Assembly (NCBI GenBank): GCA_038043465.1
Contig: JBBTBX010000008.1
Location: forward strand, 1 to 19,890
Source of the DNA: SXRF01 sp038043465
Lineage (GTDB): Bacteria; Pseudomonadota; Alphaproteobacteria; Rickettsiales; SXRF01
DNA: 19,890 bases
Direction of reading: 5' to 3'
Shown: positions 9,264 through 15,629 of the stretch, one piece after another
How the letters are laid out: each line of letters begins with the position of its first letter
Numbering within the stretch: position 1 is the first letter of the stretch
Translations under genes and position numbers: made by a program
The notes under the pieces: generated by a model
Told to the model about the DNA's origin: nothing
Databases searched by the model: none
The model's input: only the letters and a program-made list of their open reading frames with translations

Positions 9264-9422
9264 AGTTTACAGGTGGGGATTTGGGTTGCTTGACAACCAC
9301 CTTAAGAAACAAAAGTTTCTTTATAAAAAATGGACTAAGCTATCGTTGTGTTTTCTGCACAATAGATATTTCTCAAATCCCCATACTGCTTTTGTAATAA
9401 GAAATTTATGGGGAGCATTACC
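9264..9422 (+). promoter_or_regulatory. Structured metK leader, candidate riboswitch
   Basis: Three helices share strands. (1) A local hairpin pairs AGGTGG (9271-9276) with CCACCT (9297-9302). (2) A 13-bp long-range helix pairs 9273-9285 with 9372-9384, with two G-U pairs. (3) TCCCCATA (9378-9385) is the exact complement of TATGGGGA (9407-9414), which contains the metK Shine-Dalgarno. Helices 1 and 2 exclude each other, as do 2 and 3, so forming hairpin 1 would free the strand that hides the ribosome binding site. A further hairpin, AAGAAAC/GTTTCTT (9304-9321), lies between. The hairpin-1 loop contains GATTT and TTGCTTG, somewhat like SAM-II aptamers, but I could not align it to a known class with confidence. 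Confidence 0.5.
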
Positions 9423-10604
9423 ATGTCCAGTCAATTTTCCAGCCGCAGCGATTATGTTTTTACCAGTGAATCAGTAGCGGAGGGACATCCTGATAAGGTT
9501 TGTGACCAGATTTCCGACGCGGTTGTGGACGCCATGCTTGCTATTAATCCGGAGGCGCGGGTGGCATGCGAAACACTGGCAACTACTAATACTATAGTTA
9601 TCGCTGGAGAAACCCGTGGTGCAGATTTAACCAAAGCACAAATCGAAAAGATTGCCCGTGATAAGGTGCGGGAAATTGGCTATCTGCAGGAAGGTTTCCA
9701 TGCTGATAATGTTGATGTATATGTACATCTGCACGCGCAATCAGCCGATATTGCTATTGGTGTTGATTCCGCAGAAAATAAAGACGAAGGGGCAGGGGAT
9801 CAGGGCATTATGTTCGGCTTTGCCTGCAATGAAACCGAAACGCTGATGCCAGCGCCGATTCATTTGTCGCATCGTATATTGCAGAATCTGGCGGATGTGC
9901 GTCATAGCGGAAAAGAAAAAGGTCTGGGGCCAGATGCTAAAAGCCAAGTTTCGCTGCTTTATGAAAAAGGCAAACCAGTGAAAGCAACTTCGATTGTGGT
10001 TTCTACCCAGCACGCTGAGGGACTCACGCAAAATGATGTGCGCGAGATTGTGCGTCCGCAGGTTTTGGCGGCGCTTCCTAAGGGCTGGATGTGTGACGAG
10101 GCGGAATTTTATGTAAACCCAACTGGACAATTTATTATTGGCGGGCCTGATGGCGATTGCGGCTTGACTGGCCGTAAAATTATCGTGGATACTTACGGCG
10201 GGGCGGCTCCACATGGCGGCGGCGCGTTTTCGGGAAAAGACCCGACCAAGGTTGATCGCTCGGCGGCATATATGGCGCGCTATCTTGCTAAAAACGTGGT
10301 GGCGGCGGGAATTGCCGAGCGTTGCACCATCCAGCTTTCTTATGCGATTGGCGTTTCCAAACCGTTATCATTTTATGTTAGCACGGCTGGTACCGGAAGA
10401 GCTGATGATGGAAAATTAGAGAGTGTTCTGCAGGAATTGGTGGATTTGTCGCCACGCGGAATCCGCACCCATCTGCAGCTTAACCGCCCGATCTATGCAC
10501 GCACGGCAGCTTACGGGCATTTTGGCAGAAACCCAGAAAAAGATGGCGGTTTTTCATGGGAAAAAACTGATCTGGTTGAGGCATTGAAGGATTATTTTAA
10601 GTAA
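9423..10604 (+). CDS. metK: S-adenosylmethionine synthetase MetK
   Basis: Makes S-adenosylmethionine from ATP and methionine in the cytosol; it supplies MiaB and TrmB, encoded in the same window. The N-terminal ATP/metal motif GHPDKVCDQISDAV starts at G21. The signature GAGDQGIMFG lies at about 123-132, and the P-loop-like GGGAFSGKDPTKVDRSAAY at about 265-283. With 393 aa it has the family length. I choose ATG 9423 rather than the in-frame ATG 9408, because GGGGAG (9410-9415) then forms a Shine-Dalgarno at 7 nt, and MSSQFSSRSDYVFTSESVAEG has the usual N-terminal layout. The long leader suggests translational control. Confidence 0.96.
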   Translation: MSSQFSSRSDYVFTSESVAEGHPDKVCDQISDAVVDAMLAINPEARVACETLATTNTIVIAGETRGADLTKAQIEKIARDKVREIGYLQEGFHADNVDVYVHLHAQSADIAIGVDSAENKDEGAGDQGIMFGFACNETETLMPAPIHLSHRILQNLADVRHSGKEKGLGPDAKSQVSLLYEKGKPVKATSIVVSTQHAEGLTQNDVREIVRPQVLAALPKGWMCDEAEFYVNPTGQFIIGGPDGDCGLTGRKIIVDTYGGAAPHGGGAFSGKDPTKVDRSAAYMARYLAKNVVAAGIAERCTIQLSYAIGVSKPLSFYVSTAGTGRADDGKLESVLQELVDLSPRGIRTHLQLNRPIYARTAAYGHFGRNPEKDGGFSWEKTDLVEALKDYFK

Positions 10605-10618
10605 TTTTAGTACTTAAT

Positions 10619-10975
10619 ATGAAGGATGATATTATTAAGTCCATTGTTAATGGTATTTGCAAAATTACTTATTATTTAATTGCTATAATAATAACAGTTT
10701 ATGTGATTCTTAATACTATAAATATGTATAATTGGTATTTCTTTCCTATATATGAATATGACAGTAGATACGGGTGGGAATATAGTTCTAAATTTCATGT
10801 ATTGCTTGAATTAATCACATGTTTTCTGGGCTTTTCCGCAGCATTATTTATATCCTATAAATACAAGAAACAATATTTCGCTAAAAGTTTAATACTTATA
10901 GCCTCAATTATCGTTTATTTAGCATTTCATATTAATCAAAAAGGTATAGAGAGTATTATAGAGAGGGTCAGCTAA
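10619..10975 (+). CDS. Small membrane protein, unrecognised
   Basis: I do not recognise this 118-aa protein. Three hydrophobic segments are visible: about residues 14-32 (ITYYLIAIIITVYVILNTI), about 59-78 (HVLLELITCFLGFSAALFIS) and about 88-105 (AKSLILIASIIVYLAFHI), with an aromatic, charged loop between the first two. It is a likely inner-membrane protein. The gene is much more AT-rich than metK and trmB, uses many ATA, TTA and AAT codons, lacks a visible Shine-Dalgarno, and separates two genes that are normally close together. This fits a late insertion. It starts 14 bp after the metK stop and ends 8 bp before trmB. Confidence 0.6.
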   Translation: MKDDIIKSIVNGICKITYYLIAIIITVYVILNTINMYNWYFFPIYEYDSRYGWEYSSKFHVLLELITCFLGFSAALFISYKYKKQYFAKSLILIASIIVYLAFHINQKGIESIIERVS

Positions 10976-10983
10976 TAACGGAA

Positions 10984-11661
10984 ATGTTTGCGGAAAAACC
11001 ACTACGCTCTTTTGGCAGACGCAAGGGGCGGAATCTGCGCCCGACTAAGCAGGGACTGTTTGATACTTTGTTGCCGAGCTTGCAAATCTCCCTTCCCGAA
11101 TCCCGAATCTCGAATCCCGAATCCCGAACTTGGCTGGAAATCGGATTTGGTGGCGGTGAGCATCTGGCGCATATGGCAAGCCTGCATCCGGAGGTGCAGT
11201 TTATCGGCTGTGAGCCTTATGTAAACGGTATTGCTGGCCTGCTTGCACATATTGATAAAAACAAGCTTTCGAATATTCGGATTTACAGTGATGATGCGCG
11301 CGATCTGGTTGCCGCTTTGCCGGATAATTCGCTAGAGCGCGTGTTTATTTTATATCCTGATCCGTGGCCAAAAACCCGCCACCATAAACGGCGGATTGTT
11401 TCCAGCGAATTTCTAAGCGAACTGGCGCGGGTGATGAAGCCGGGCGCGGAGTTGCGGCTGGCAACTGACAGCGCGGATTATGCGACATGGATGCTGGAAA
11501 GATTGCTCGCTAACAAGAATTTTAAATGGCTGGCTAAGACTTGTGATGACTGGCTTAATCCGCCTGCGGAATGGATTTCCACGCGCTATGAGCAGAAGGC
11601 ATTGGCGGGGATTCCGACATATTTGAATTTTGTTCGGACTATCAGAAAAACTGTGTATTGA
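10984..11661 (+). CDS. trmB: tRNA (guanine-N7-)-methyltransferase TrmB
   Basis: SAM-dependent enzyme that makes m7G46 in tRNA variable loops. The N-terminal FGRRKGRNLRPTKQ (10-23) is typical. SAM-binding motif I, LEIGFGGGEHL, lies at about 51-61, followed by FIGCEPYVNGIAGLL. The catalytic/tRNA-binding PDPWPKTRHHKRRIVS is at about 125-140. Near the C-terminus, STRYEQKALAGIPTYLNF contains the conserved T-x-Y-E-x-K/R-x-L/A. Residues about 38-49 (PESRISNPESRT) are encoded by a 7-bp tandem array in the linker before motif I, which varies in length in the family, so activity is probably kept. The length of 225 aa is normal. The start fits MFAEKPLRSFGRRKGR. Confidence 0.95.
   Translation: MFAEKPLRSFGRRKGRNLRPTKQGLFDTLLPSLQISLPESRISNPESRTWLEIGFGGGEHLAHMASLHPEVQFIGCEPYVNGIAGLLAHIDKNKLSNIRIYSDDARDLVAALPDNSLERVFILYPDPWPKTRHHKRRIVSSEFLSELARVMKPGAELRLATDSADYATWMLERLLANKNFKWLAKTCDDWLNPPAEWISTRYEQKALAGIPTYLNFVRTIRKTVY
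11095..11129 (+). repeat. Five-unit 7-bp tandem array inside trmB
   Basis: Units are CCCGAAT, CCCGAAT, CTCGAAT, CCCGAAT and CCCGAAC. Three units equal seven codons, so the protein repeats with a 7-residue period (PESRISN then PESRT). Confidence 0.85.
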
Positions 11662-11686
11662 TTATATTTATATAAATCTATATAAT
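11658..11686 (+). promoter_or_regulatory. Promoter of MntA/HepT pair
   Basis: TTGATT (11658-11663), a 17-bp spacer and a perfect TATAAT (11681-11686). The -35 box overlaps the trmB stop codon. The spacer is AT-rich and partly symmetrical, which may serve autoregulation. Confidence 0.7.
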
Positions 11687-11714
11687 TTTATGATTAATAA
11701 CAGAAGGTTTTGGT

Positions 11715-12005
11715 ATGCAACTTGCTGATTTACGCAATAATTATCGTGATATGATACTAGCTATTGCCGCTAAATATCATGCTTCTAATGTACGAGTTTT
11801 TGGCTCGGTAGCCCGTGGTCAACAGGGTGTTGGTAGCGATATTGATTTTTTGGTGCGATTTGATTCAGGGGCTTCTTTACTGGATGAAGCGGGCTTGGAT
11901 CGTGAACTTTCTGCGTTACTTAAACAACCCATAGATTTAATTGGTGAGGATGTAATTCGCGATGAATTCCGTCAATTTATTTTGAACGAAGCTGTGGCTT
12001 TATAA
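11715..12005 (+). CDS. mntA: MntA-type nucleotidyltransferase (antitoxin of HEPN/MNT pair)
   Basis: Minimal nucleotidyltransferase of 96 aa. The signature is G30-S31-VARGQQGVGS-D42-I-D44-FLV, with a third acidic residue at about D74 (PIDLIGED). In studied HepT/MntA pairs, MntA transfers AMP to a tyrosine of the HEPN toxin and neutralises it, which gives the pair its toxin-antitoxin (and sometimes anti-phage) behaviour. Here the HEPN gene follows by 2 nt. The Shine-Dalgarno AGAAGG (11702-11707) lies 7 nt before the ATG. All catalytic residues are present, so the pair is probably intact. The gene symbol follows the characterised family and is by homology only. Confidence 0.88.
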   Translation: MQLADLRNNYRDMILAIAAKYHASNVRVFGSVARGQQGVGSDIDFLVRFDSGASLLDEAGLDRELSALLKQPIDLIGEDVIRDEFRQFILNEAVAL

Positions 12006-12007
12006 TT

Positions 12008-12352
12008 ATGCCGAGAAAAATTGATCCCGACCTTATCCGCTTAAAAGATGTATTGAATGCGATTGCTGATATTGATGAATTCATTACGAAATCATCATTT
12101 TCAGAGCGTATGACATTGATGGCTGTAGCATATGAAATTGCTATTATTGGTGAAGCTTGTGGAAAATTGTCAGAAGGAATTTATGCCACATATCCAGAAA
12201 TTCCATGGAGTGATATAATTGGAATGCGTCACCGTATAATTCATGGTTATGGAAATGTAAGCGTTGAGCGATTGCAGGAAGTTGTCAATAAACATCTGCC
12301 AATTCTAAAAACACAAATTGAACAGATATTGCTGGAATTGACAAATAAATAG
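12008..12352 (+). CDS. hepT: HepT-like HEPN ribonuclease (toxin of HEPN/MNT pair)
   Basis: DUF86/HepT-like protein of 114 aa, all-helical by composition. The active-site motif R-x4-H-x-Y is R74-HRII-H79-G-Y81 in GMRHRIIHGYGN. Conserved AYEIAIIGEACGKLS (about 41-55) and PEIPWSDIIGMR (63-74) complete the family signature. HepT cleaves RNA; the tyrosine of the motif is the residue AMPylated by MntA in characterised pairs. The start overlaps the antitoxin unit closely (2-nt gap), so translation is likely coupled. It converges on rluD with only 22 bp between the stops and no obvious terminator, so the two transcripts probably overlap. Confidence 0.9.
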   Translation: MPRKIDPDLIRLKDVLNAIADIDEFITKSSFSERMTLMAVAYEIAIIGEACGKLSEGIYATYPEIPWSDIIGMRHRIIHGYGNVSVERLQEVVNKHLPILKTQIEQILLELTNK

Positions 12353-12374
12353 AGCCTCTAAATAGGAGGACAAG

Positions 12375-13355
12375 TTATTTAAGCACACCCAACAAATCCT
12401 GCATATCCTCTGGTAGTTCGCTGGTGAATTTCATTTCTTTTTTTGTGTGTGGATGGATGAAGCGCAGCTTTACTGCGTGCAGTGCCTGACGTTTAAATTC
12501 TGACAGGTGACTGCGGATTTCGTCCGGCAGGTTTTTGTATATATTCTGCTTCAGGCGACTTGCTGTTGTTTGTCCATAAGCCGGGTCGCCAACCAGCGGA
12601 TTTCCTAGCTTGGTGAGATGCACGCGGATCTGGTGGGTGCGTCCGGTTTCGAGTTTGCACTCTACGAGCGCGAAGAGTGCTGAGTGCTGAGTGCTGAGTG
12701 TAGAGTAATGTGTAATGGCGGGTTTGCCGCCGGTTTTCACTATTGCCATTTTCTGGCGGTTGGTGGGGGAACGCCCGATATTGCCAGTGATTGTGCCGGT
12801 TACCGGATTTGGTGCGCCCCAGACAATGGCGTTGTAGGTGCGTCCGAGCGTGTGGTCAGCAAGCTGGGCAGCGAGGAAATGATGGGCGGTGTCATGCTTG
12901 GCAACCACCATCAGCCCGCTTGTATCCTTATCAAGGCGGTGAACGATGCCAGGGCGGGCAACGCCACCAATGCCGGAAAGCGAATCGCCACAATGGGCAA
13001 GCAGGGCATTGACCAGCGTGTTGTCGTGGTTGCCGACAGCGGGGTGAACGGTAAGCCCTGCCGGTTTATTGATGACTAACAGGTGCTTATCCTCAAAAAC
13101 AATATCCATATCCATAGCTTGTGGTAGGATATGCGATGGTTTGGTTTCTGGAATAATAACCTGATATTGCTGGTTTATTTTGGTTTTAGCGGAGGCGTCG
13201 GCGGTGATTTTGCCACCCACAGTAACGCATTCCTGCTCCAGCAAAGCCTGAATCCGCGCGCGTGACAGCGAAGGCAGGCAGGCGGTCAGGAATTTATCCA
13301 GACGCTGACCTGTGTCGGCCTCGCTCACCGTAAAAATATGCTGGTTTTTGTTCAT
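12375..13355 (-). CDS. rluD: 23S rRNA pseudouridine synthase RluD (RluA family)
   Basis: Pseudouridine synthase that modifies helix 69 of 23S rRNA (positions 1911, 1915 and 1917 in E. coli). An N-terminal S4 domain (about 15-70; QRLDKFLTACLPSLSRARIQ) is followed by the catalytic domain with GIVHRLDKDTSGL, in which D142 is the nucleophile. LETGRTHQIRVHL is the second family motif. I use the ATG at 13355, giving 326 aa, the same length as E. coli RluD. The frame stays open to an ATG at 13460, but that extension is made of two palindromic repeats and does not look like protein. Residues about 217-229 (YSTLSTQHSALFA) are encoded by a six-unit 7-bp array. Assignment to RluD rather than another RluA-family member is likely but not certain. 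Confidence 0.92.
   Translation of the reverse strand: MNKNQHIFTVSEADTGQRLDKFLTACLPSLSRARIQALLEQECVTVGGKITADASAKTKINQQYQVIIPETKPSHILPQAMDMDIVFEDKHLLVINKPAGLTVHPAVGNHDNTLVNALLAHCGDSLSGIGGVARPGIVHRLDKDTSGLMVVAKHDTAHHFLAAQLADHTLGRTYNAIVWGAPNPVTGTITGNIGRSPTNRQKMAIVKTGGKPAITHYSTLSTQHSALFALVECKLETGRTHQIRVHLTKLGNPLVGDPAYGQTTASRLKQNIYKNLPDEIRSHLSEFKRQALHAVKLRFIHPHTKKEMKFTSELPEDMQDLLGVLK
12675..12716 (+). repeat. Six-unit 7-bp tandem array inside rluD
   Basis: Units on the plus strand are GAGTGCT three times, then GAGTGTA, GAGTAAT and GTGTAAT; 42 bp equals 14 codons. It encodes part of the variable loop between THY and LVECKLETGRTHQ. Confidence 0.85.
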
Positions 13356-13370
13356 TTTTTCATCTTTTCT

Positions 13371-13396
13371 GTCATTCCAGCGTAGGCTGGAATCTA
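13371..13396 (+). repeat. Palindromic element upstream of rluD, copy 1
   Basis: Arms ATTCCAGC (13374-13381) and GCTGGAAT (13386-13393) with loop GTAG, starting GTC on the left. It has the same 8-4-8 architecture as the copy in ybeY and lies in the 5' untranslated region of rluD. Confidence 0.75.
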
Positions 13397-13433
13397 TGCC
13401 TAACCATAAAATATAAAGTAAATTGTCAGGCGT

Positions 13434-13459
13434 GGATACCGCCCTTCGGCGGTATGACA
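13434..13459 (+). repeat. Palindromic element upstream of rluD, copy 2
   Basis: Arms ATACCGCC (13436-13443) and GGCGGTAT (13448-13455) with loop CTTC, then GACA. It matches the ybeY copy except for compensatory changes in the stem. Confidence 0.75.
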
Positions 13460-13526
13460 ATATAATTCAACTGGTTACAAAAATCGTAGGTAGTGTTAGT
13501 GATTATAAACATTAATTATGAAAATT

Positions 13527-13571
13527 GTCACAAAAACTTCATTTGTAGTGCGCTATATGTTAATTTATAGT
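13527..13571 (+). promoter_or_regulatory. Promoter of unit 1 of unknown cluster, with shared 19-nt motif
   Basis: GTCACAAAAACTTCATTTG (13527-13545) runs into -35 TTGTAG (13543-13548). A 17-bp spacer leads to TATAGT (13566-13571), with a predicted start near 13578. The motif matches that before 15063 at 17 of 19 positions. Confidence 0.55.
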
Positions 13572-13611
13572 CAGGGTAGGGAATTGTTTATTTTGCGTGA
13601 GGAGTTAGGGT

Positions 13612-14286
13612 ATGGTTGATGAGAGAGATGAATTTGGAAATCCAAAGGTTTCACCAGATCATAATGTTTTGACCGTTGAGCAGGATGCCAGAAGGGATGG
13701 TGTTGCGCTTGTAGCTCTGGCTGATAAAGATAAGACCATGGCTCGGATGCGTGAGGAAGCACTCGGAGAAAGAGATAAATTTGCTCGTGATTATCCGCAT
13801 GAAGCAGATAAGTTACCACAATTTGATGAAGGCGATCCGCTTAGATATAGAGATGCGATTTTGGCGATGCGGTCTGCAAAAGAAGGAGAACAAATTACTC
13901 AAAATCTAGGAAAAGCTATTGGCGCGGCGATTGGTTTAGAAGTTATGAGTACTGCTGCCAATGGAGGAATGCTTCCTGCCGGTGCTGGTGTATTTTCTCC
14001 AGAAGTTCTTGCGAGACAGAAGGCTATTATGCGTGACGATGCTGGGGTGCTTTCTCCTGAAGAATTGGAGAAGAGGAAGGATCCTATAAAATTTAATGCA
14101 GAGCTTGAGAAAATTCTTAAAGAAGGTGGTATCGACAAAGAAAAACTCGCACGTACAGGTGTAAAAACTGATGGTCAGGATGTCGATAAAGGTCAGAATT
14201 TTGTACCTACTGAAGTGCCTAATCTAAAAGCTGCGGTAGCGAAACAGCAGGAATCATCTGGTTTTGAACGCAGTCGTACAGCATAG
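13612..14286 (+). CDS. Hypothetical charged protein, first gene of unknown cluster
   Basis: I do not recognise this 224-aa protein. It is mostly charged and helical (residues 1-95), with a short Ala/Gly-rich stretch at about 100-127 (LGKAIGAAIGLEVMSTAANG onward) too polar to be a sure membrane helix, then a Lys/Glu-rich C-terminus. An imperfect internal repeat is visible: AGVFSPEVLARQKAI (125-139) and AGVLSPEELEKRKDPI (144-159). It has no signal peptide. GAGGAG (13599-13604) lies 7 nt before the ATG. It is the first gene of a two-gene unit, with 14311 starting 24 bp after its stop, and its promoter carries the 19-nt motif shared by the cluster. Confidence 0.8.
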   Translation: MVDERDEFGNPKVSPDHNVLTVEQDARRDGVALVALADKDKTMARMREEALGERDKFARDYPHEADKLPQFDEGDPLRYRDAILAMRSAKEGEQITQNLGKAIGAAIGLEVMSTAANGGMLPAGAGVFSPEVLARQKAIMRDDAGVLSPEELEKRKDPIKFNAELEKILKEGGIDKEKLARTGVKTDGQDVDKGQNFVPTEVPNLKAAVAKQQESSGFERSRTA

Positions 14287-14310
14287 GAATTTACAGAAAT
14301 CGGATAGTTT

Positions 14311-14946
14311 ATGATTAAAGATAATACTCCTGATTTAAAGCGGTTTAATGAAATAATGAATCGCGAGAATTTTGACCATAATCTTCCCCATGGTCACCAT
14401 AGATGTGATAATAACCGCAGGATGAATGGCAGGGAGGATAATCATCATGGCTCTTCTCATGGTGAAAAAGTAACATTAACAAATGAAGAATTACAGATGG
14501 CTGGGATGATACTAGCCAAACAGATTGAGATGTGTAATGCCAAAACCAATGATTCTTCGATTGTTGTTGATGCCTGTCTAATGAATGCGAACCCAATGTC
14601 CATGAAGGGTGAAGCATTAAAGAGTTTATTTAATTCAGTTTTTGCTGCACACAAAGCAGTGAAGAGTGAAGAAGGTGATGACGAAAGCCTTATGGCTAAG
14701 GTTATTAGTGGCTGCAAAAACCTGTTGTTTGGTAGGAAGCATTGCCATGATAAGTCGTCGGCTCTTGCGAATCAGATTAGCCCAGCCATAAACAAAGACA
14801 TGGTGGGCGTGATGAATGTGACGCTGCAGGAGTTGGGAGAGTTGAAGACTCCGTTGATGCTCAGAGGCATTGGGATTGATCCTGGTTTTGTTGTTGATCC
14901 TGATAATACAAAGCGTAAGAAGCAACAGCAAAGTGTTATGGTTTGA
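14311..14946 (+). CDS. Hypothetical protein with His-rich N-terminus
   Basis: I do not recognise this 211-aa protein. Residues 22-50 are unusually rich in histidine, asparagine and arginine (FDHNLPHGHHRCDNNRR, then DNHHGSSHG), which could bind a metal; further His and Cys occur at HCHD (about 143-146). The middle (55-125) looks helical and amphipathic, and the C-terminus is basic (NTKRKKQQQ). No signal peptide or membrane segment is seen. It lies 24 bp downstream of the 13612 gene with no promoter between, so the two are probably cotranscribed. The Shine-Dalgarno is weak (GGATAG at 14302). Confidence 0.78.
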   Translation: MIKDNTPDLKRFNEIMNRENFDHNLPHGHHRCDNNRRMNGREDNHHGSSHGEKVTLTNEELQMAGMILAKQIEMCNAKTNDSSIVVDACLMNANPMSMKGEALKSLFNSVFAAHKAVKSEEGDDESLMAKVISGCKNLLFGRKHCHDKSSALANQISPAINKDMVGVMNVTLQELGELKTPLMLRGIGIDPGFVVDPDNTKRKKQQQSVMV

Positions 14947-14985
14947 TGACAGTTTGGTGACGGTTTTCGTAATTGGTTTGCGTAT

Positions 14986-15029
14986 GTCACAAAAGCTTAA
15001 TTTGCGATAATCCAGAAATATGCGATAAT
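14986..15029 (+). promoter_or_regulatory. Promoter of unit 2 of unknown cluster, with shared 19-nt motif
   Basis: GTCACAAAAGCTTAATTTG (14986-15004) overlaps -35 TTGCGA (15002-15007). A 16-bp spacer leads to GATAAT (15024-15029), with a predicted start near 15036. TGCGATAAT occurs twice, 18 bp apart. The predicted start lies inside the longer open frame and so argues for ATG 15063. Confidence 0.6.
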
Positions 15030-15062
15030 GTATGTAAGTATAGTATTAAATTAGGGATTTAT

Positions 15063-15518
15063 ATGTCGTCAGAACATCCAGCACTAAAAAATTTCAGCCC
15101 AGTCGAAGCGGGATTCAAGCATGTCCTTGGAAAAGCCCTGAAATGGGCAGCTTGGGGTGCTGTAGCACTCGGAGCATTGGCGATGGCTCCAGCCGCACTA
15201 ACTGGAGTTGCGACCACAATTGCTGGTTGGTTTGGGATTGAGGCGAGCGCGGGAACTGCCCTGCTGGTTGCCGGTTTGGTAAAAGGTGCGACAATCGGTG
15301 CGGTGCTTGGCTCAATTTCAGGATTAGGCGGTGTATTTAAGGCGGTTGAAGAGCGCAAACAGGATGCAATGGCCGATTATGAGCAGAATATGCTGGTGCA
15401 AGAAAGGCAGGCTTTGTTGTCTAGGGGGCGTGGGCAGAGTTTTGCGAACAGCGAGGCGGCGATTGGCAATGTGGCTTACCGCGCACCGGGAAAAAACCAA
15501 GGAATGAGCGTAGGTTAG
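15063..15518 (+). CDS. Hypothetical Ala/Gly-rich membrane protein
   Basis: I do not recognise this 151-aa protein. After a short soluble N-terminus it has two long hydrophobic segments, about 27-57 (KWAAWGAVALGALAMAPAAL and on) and about 62-92 (SAGTALLVAGLVKGATIGAV and on), compatible with a membrane hairpin rich in Ala and Gly. A charged, helical C-terminal tail (EERKQDAMADYEQNMLVQE) follows. The frame opens at 14973, but a promoter with predicted start near 15036 lies within the extension, so ATG 15063 is preferred; AGGGAT (15053-15058) is a modest Shine-Dalgarno. The layout (soluble head, Ala/Gly hairpin, coiled tail) resembles the next gene, suggesting related functions. Confidence 0.8.
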   Translation: MSSEHPALKNFSPVEAGFKHVLGKALKWAAWGAVALGALAMAPAALTGVATTIAGWFGIEASAGTALLVAGLVKGATIGAVLGSISGLGGVFKAVEERKQDAMADYEQNMLVQERQALLSRGRGQSFANSEAAIGNVAYRAPGKNQGMSVG

Positions 15519-15544
15519 CCTATGTCACATTTGGTAATATTATT

Positions 15545-15588
15545 GTCATGAAACCGTAACTTGTGGTTAGCAGATTTTGTGGCATTAT
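15545..15588 (+). promoter_or_regulatory. Promoter of unit 3 of unknown cluster, diverged shared motif
   Basis: GTCATGAAACCGTAACTTG (15545-15563) matches the 14986 motif at 13 of 19 positions with the same length and the same junction to the -35 box TTGTGG (15561-15566). CATTAT (15583-15588) follows at 16 bp, giving a start near 15595. Confidence 0.45.
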
Positions 15589-15629
15589 TGGGGATATAGA
15601 GAAAAATAGTTATTAAGTGGGGTGATTTT

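Noticed and set aside
9271..9345. Firm assignment of the metK leader to the SAM-II riboswitch class
   Set aside because: Some loop words are similar, but the required pseudoknot pairing and the GCTAAA segment could not be matched.
9408..9422. Upstream ATG for metK
   Set aside because: The sequence over and after this ATG forms the Shine-Dalgarno GGGGAG for ATG 9423.
9286..9477. 63-codon open frame across the metK leader
   Set aside because: It overlaps metK out of frame and covers the structured leader; no homology or ribosome binding site is visible.
12684..13079. 131-codon plus-strand open frame
   Set aside because: It is a shadow of rluD, whose catalytic motifs are on the minus strand.
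13356..13460. 35-codon N-terminal extension of RluD
   Set aside because: The DNA is two palindromic repeats and the protein without it has the length of E. coli RluD.
14973..15062. 30-codon N-terminal extension of the 15063 protein
   Set aside because: A good promoter with predicted start near 15036 lies inside it, and the sequence (many Cys, no pattern) does not look conserved.
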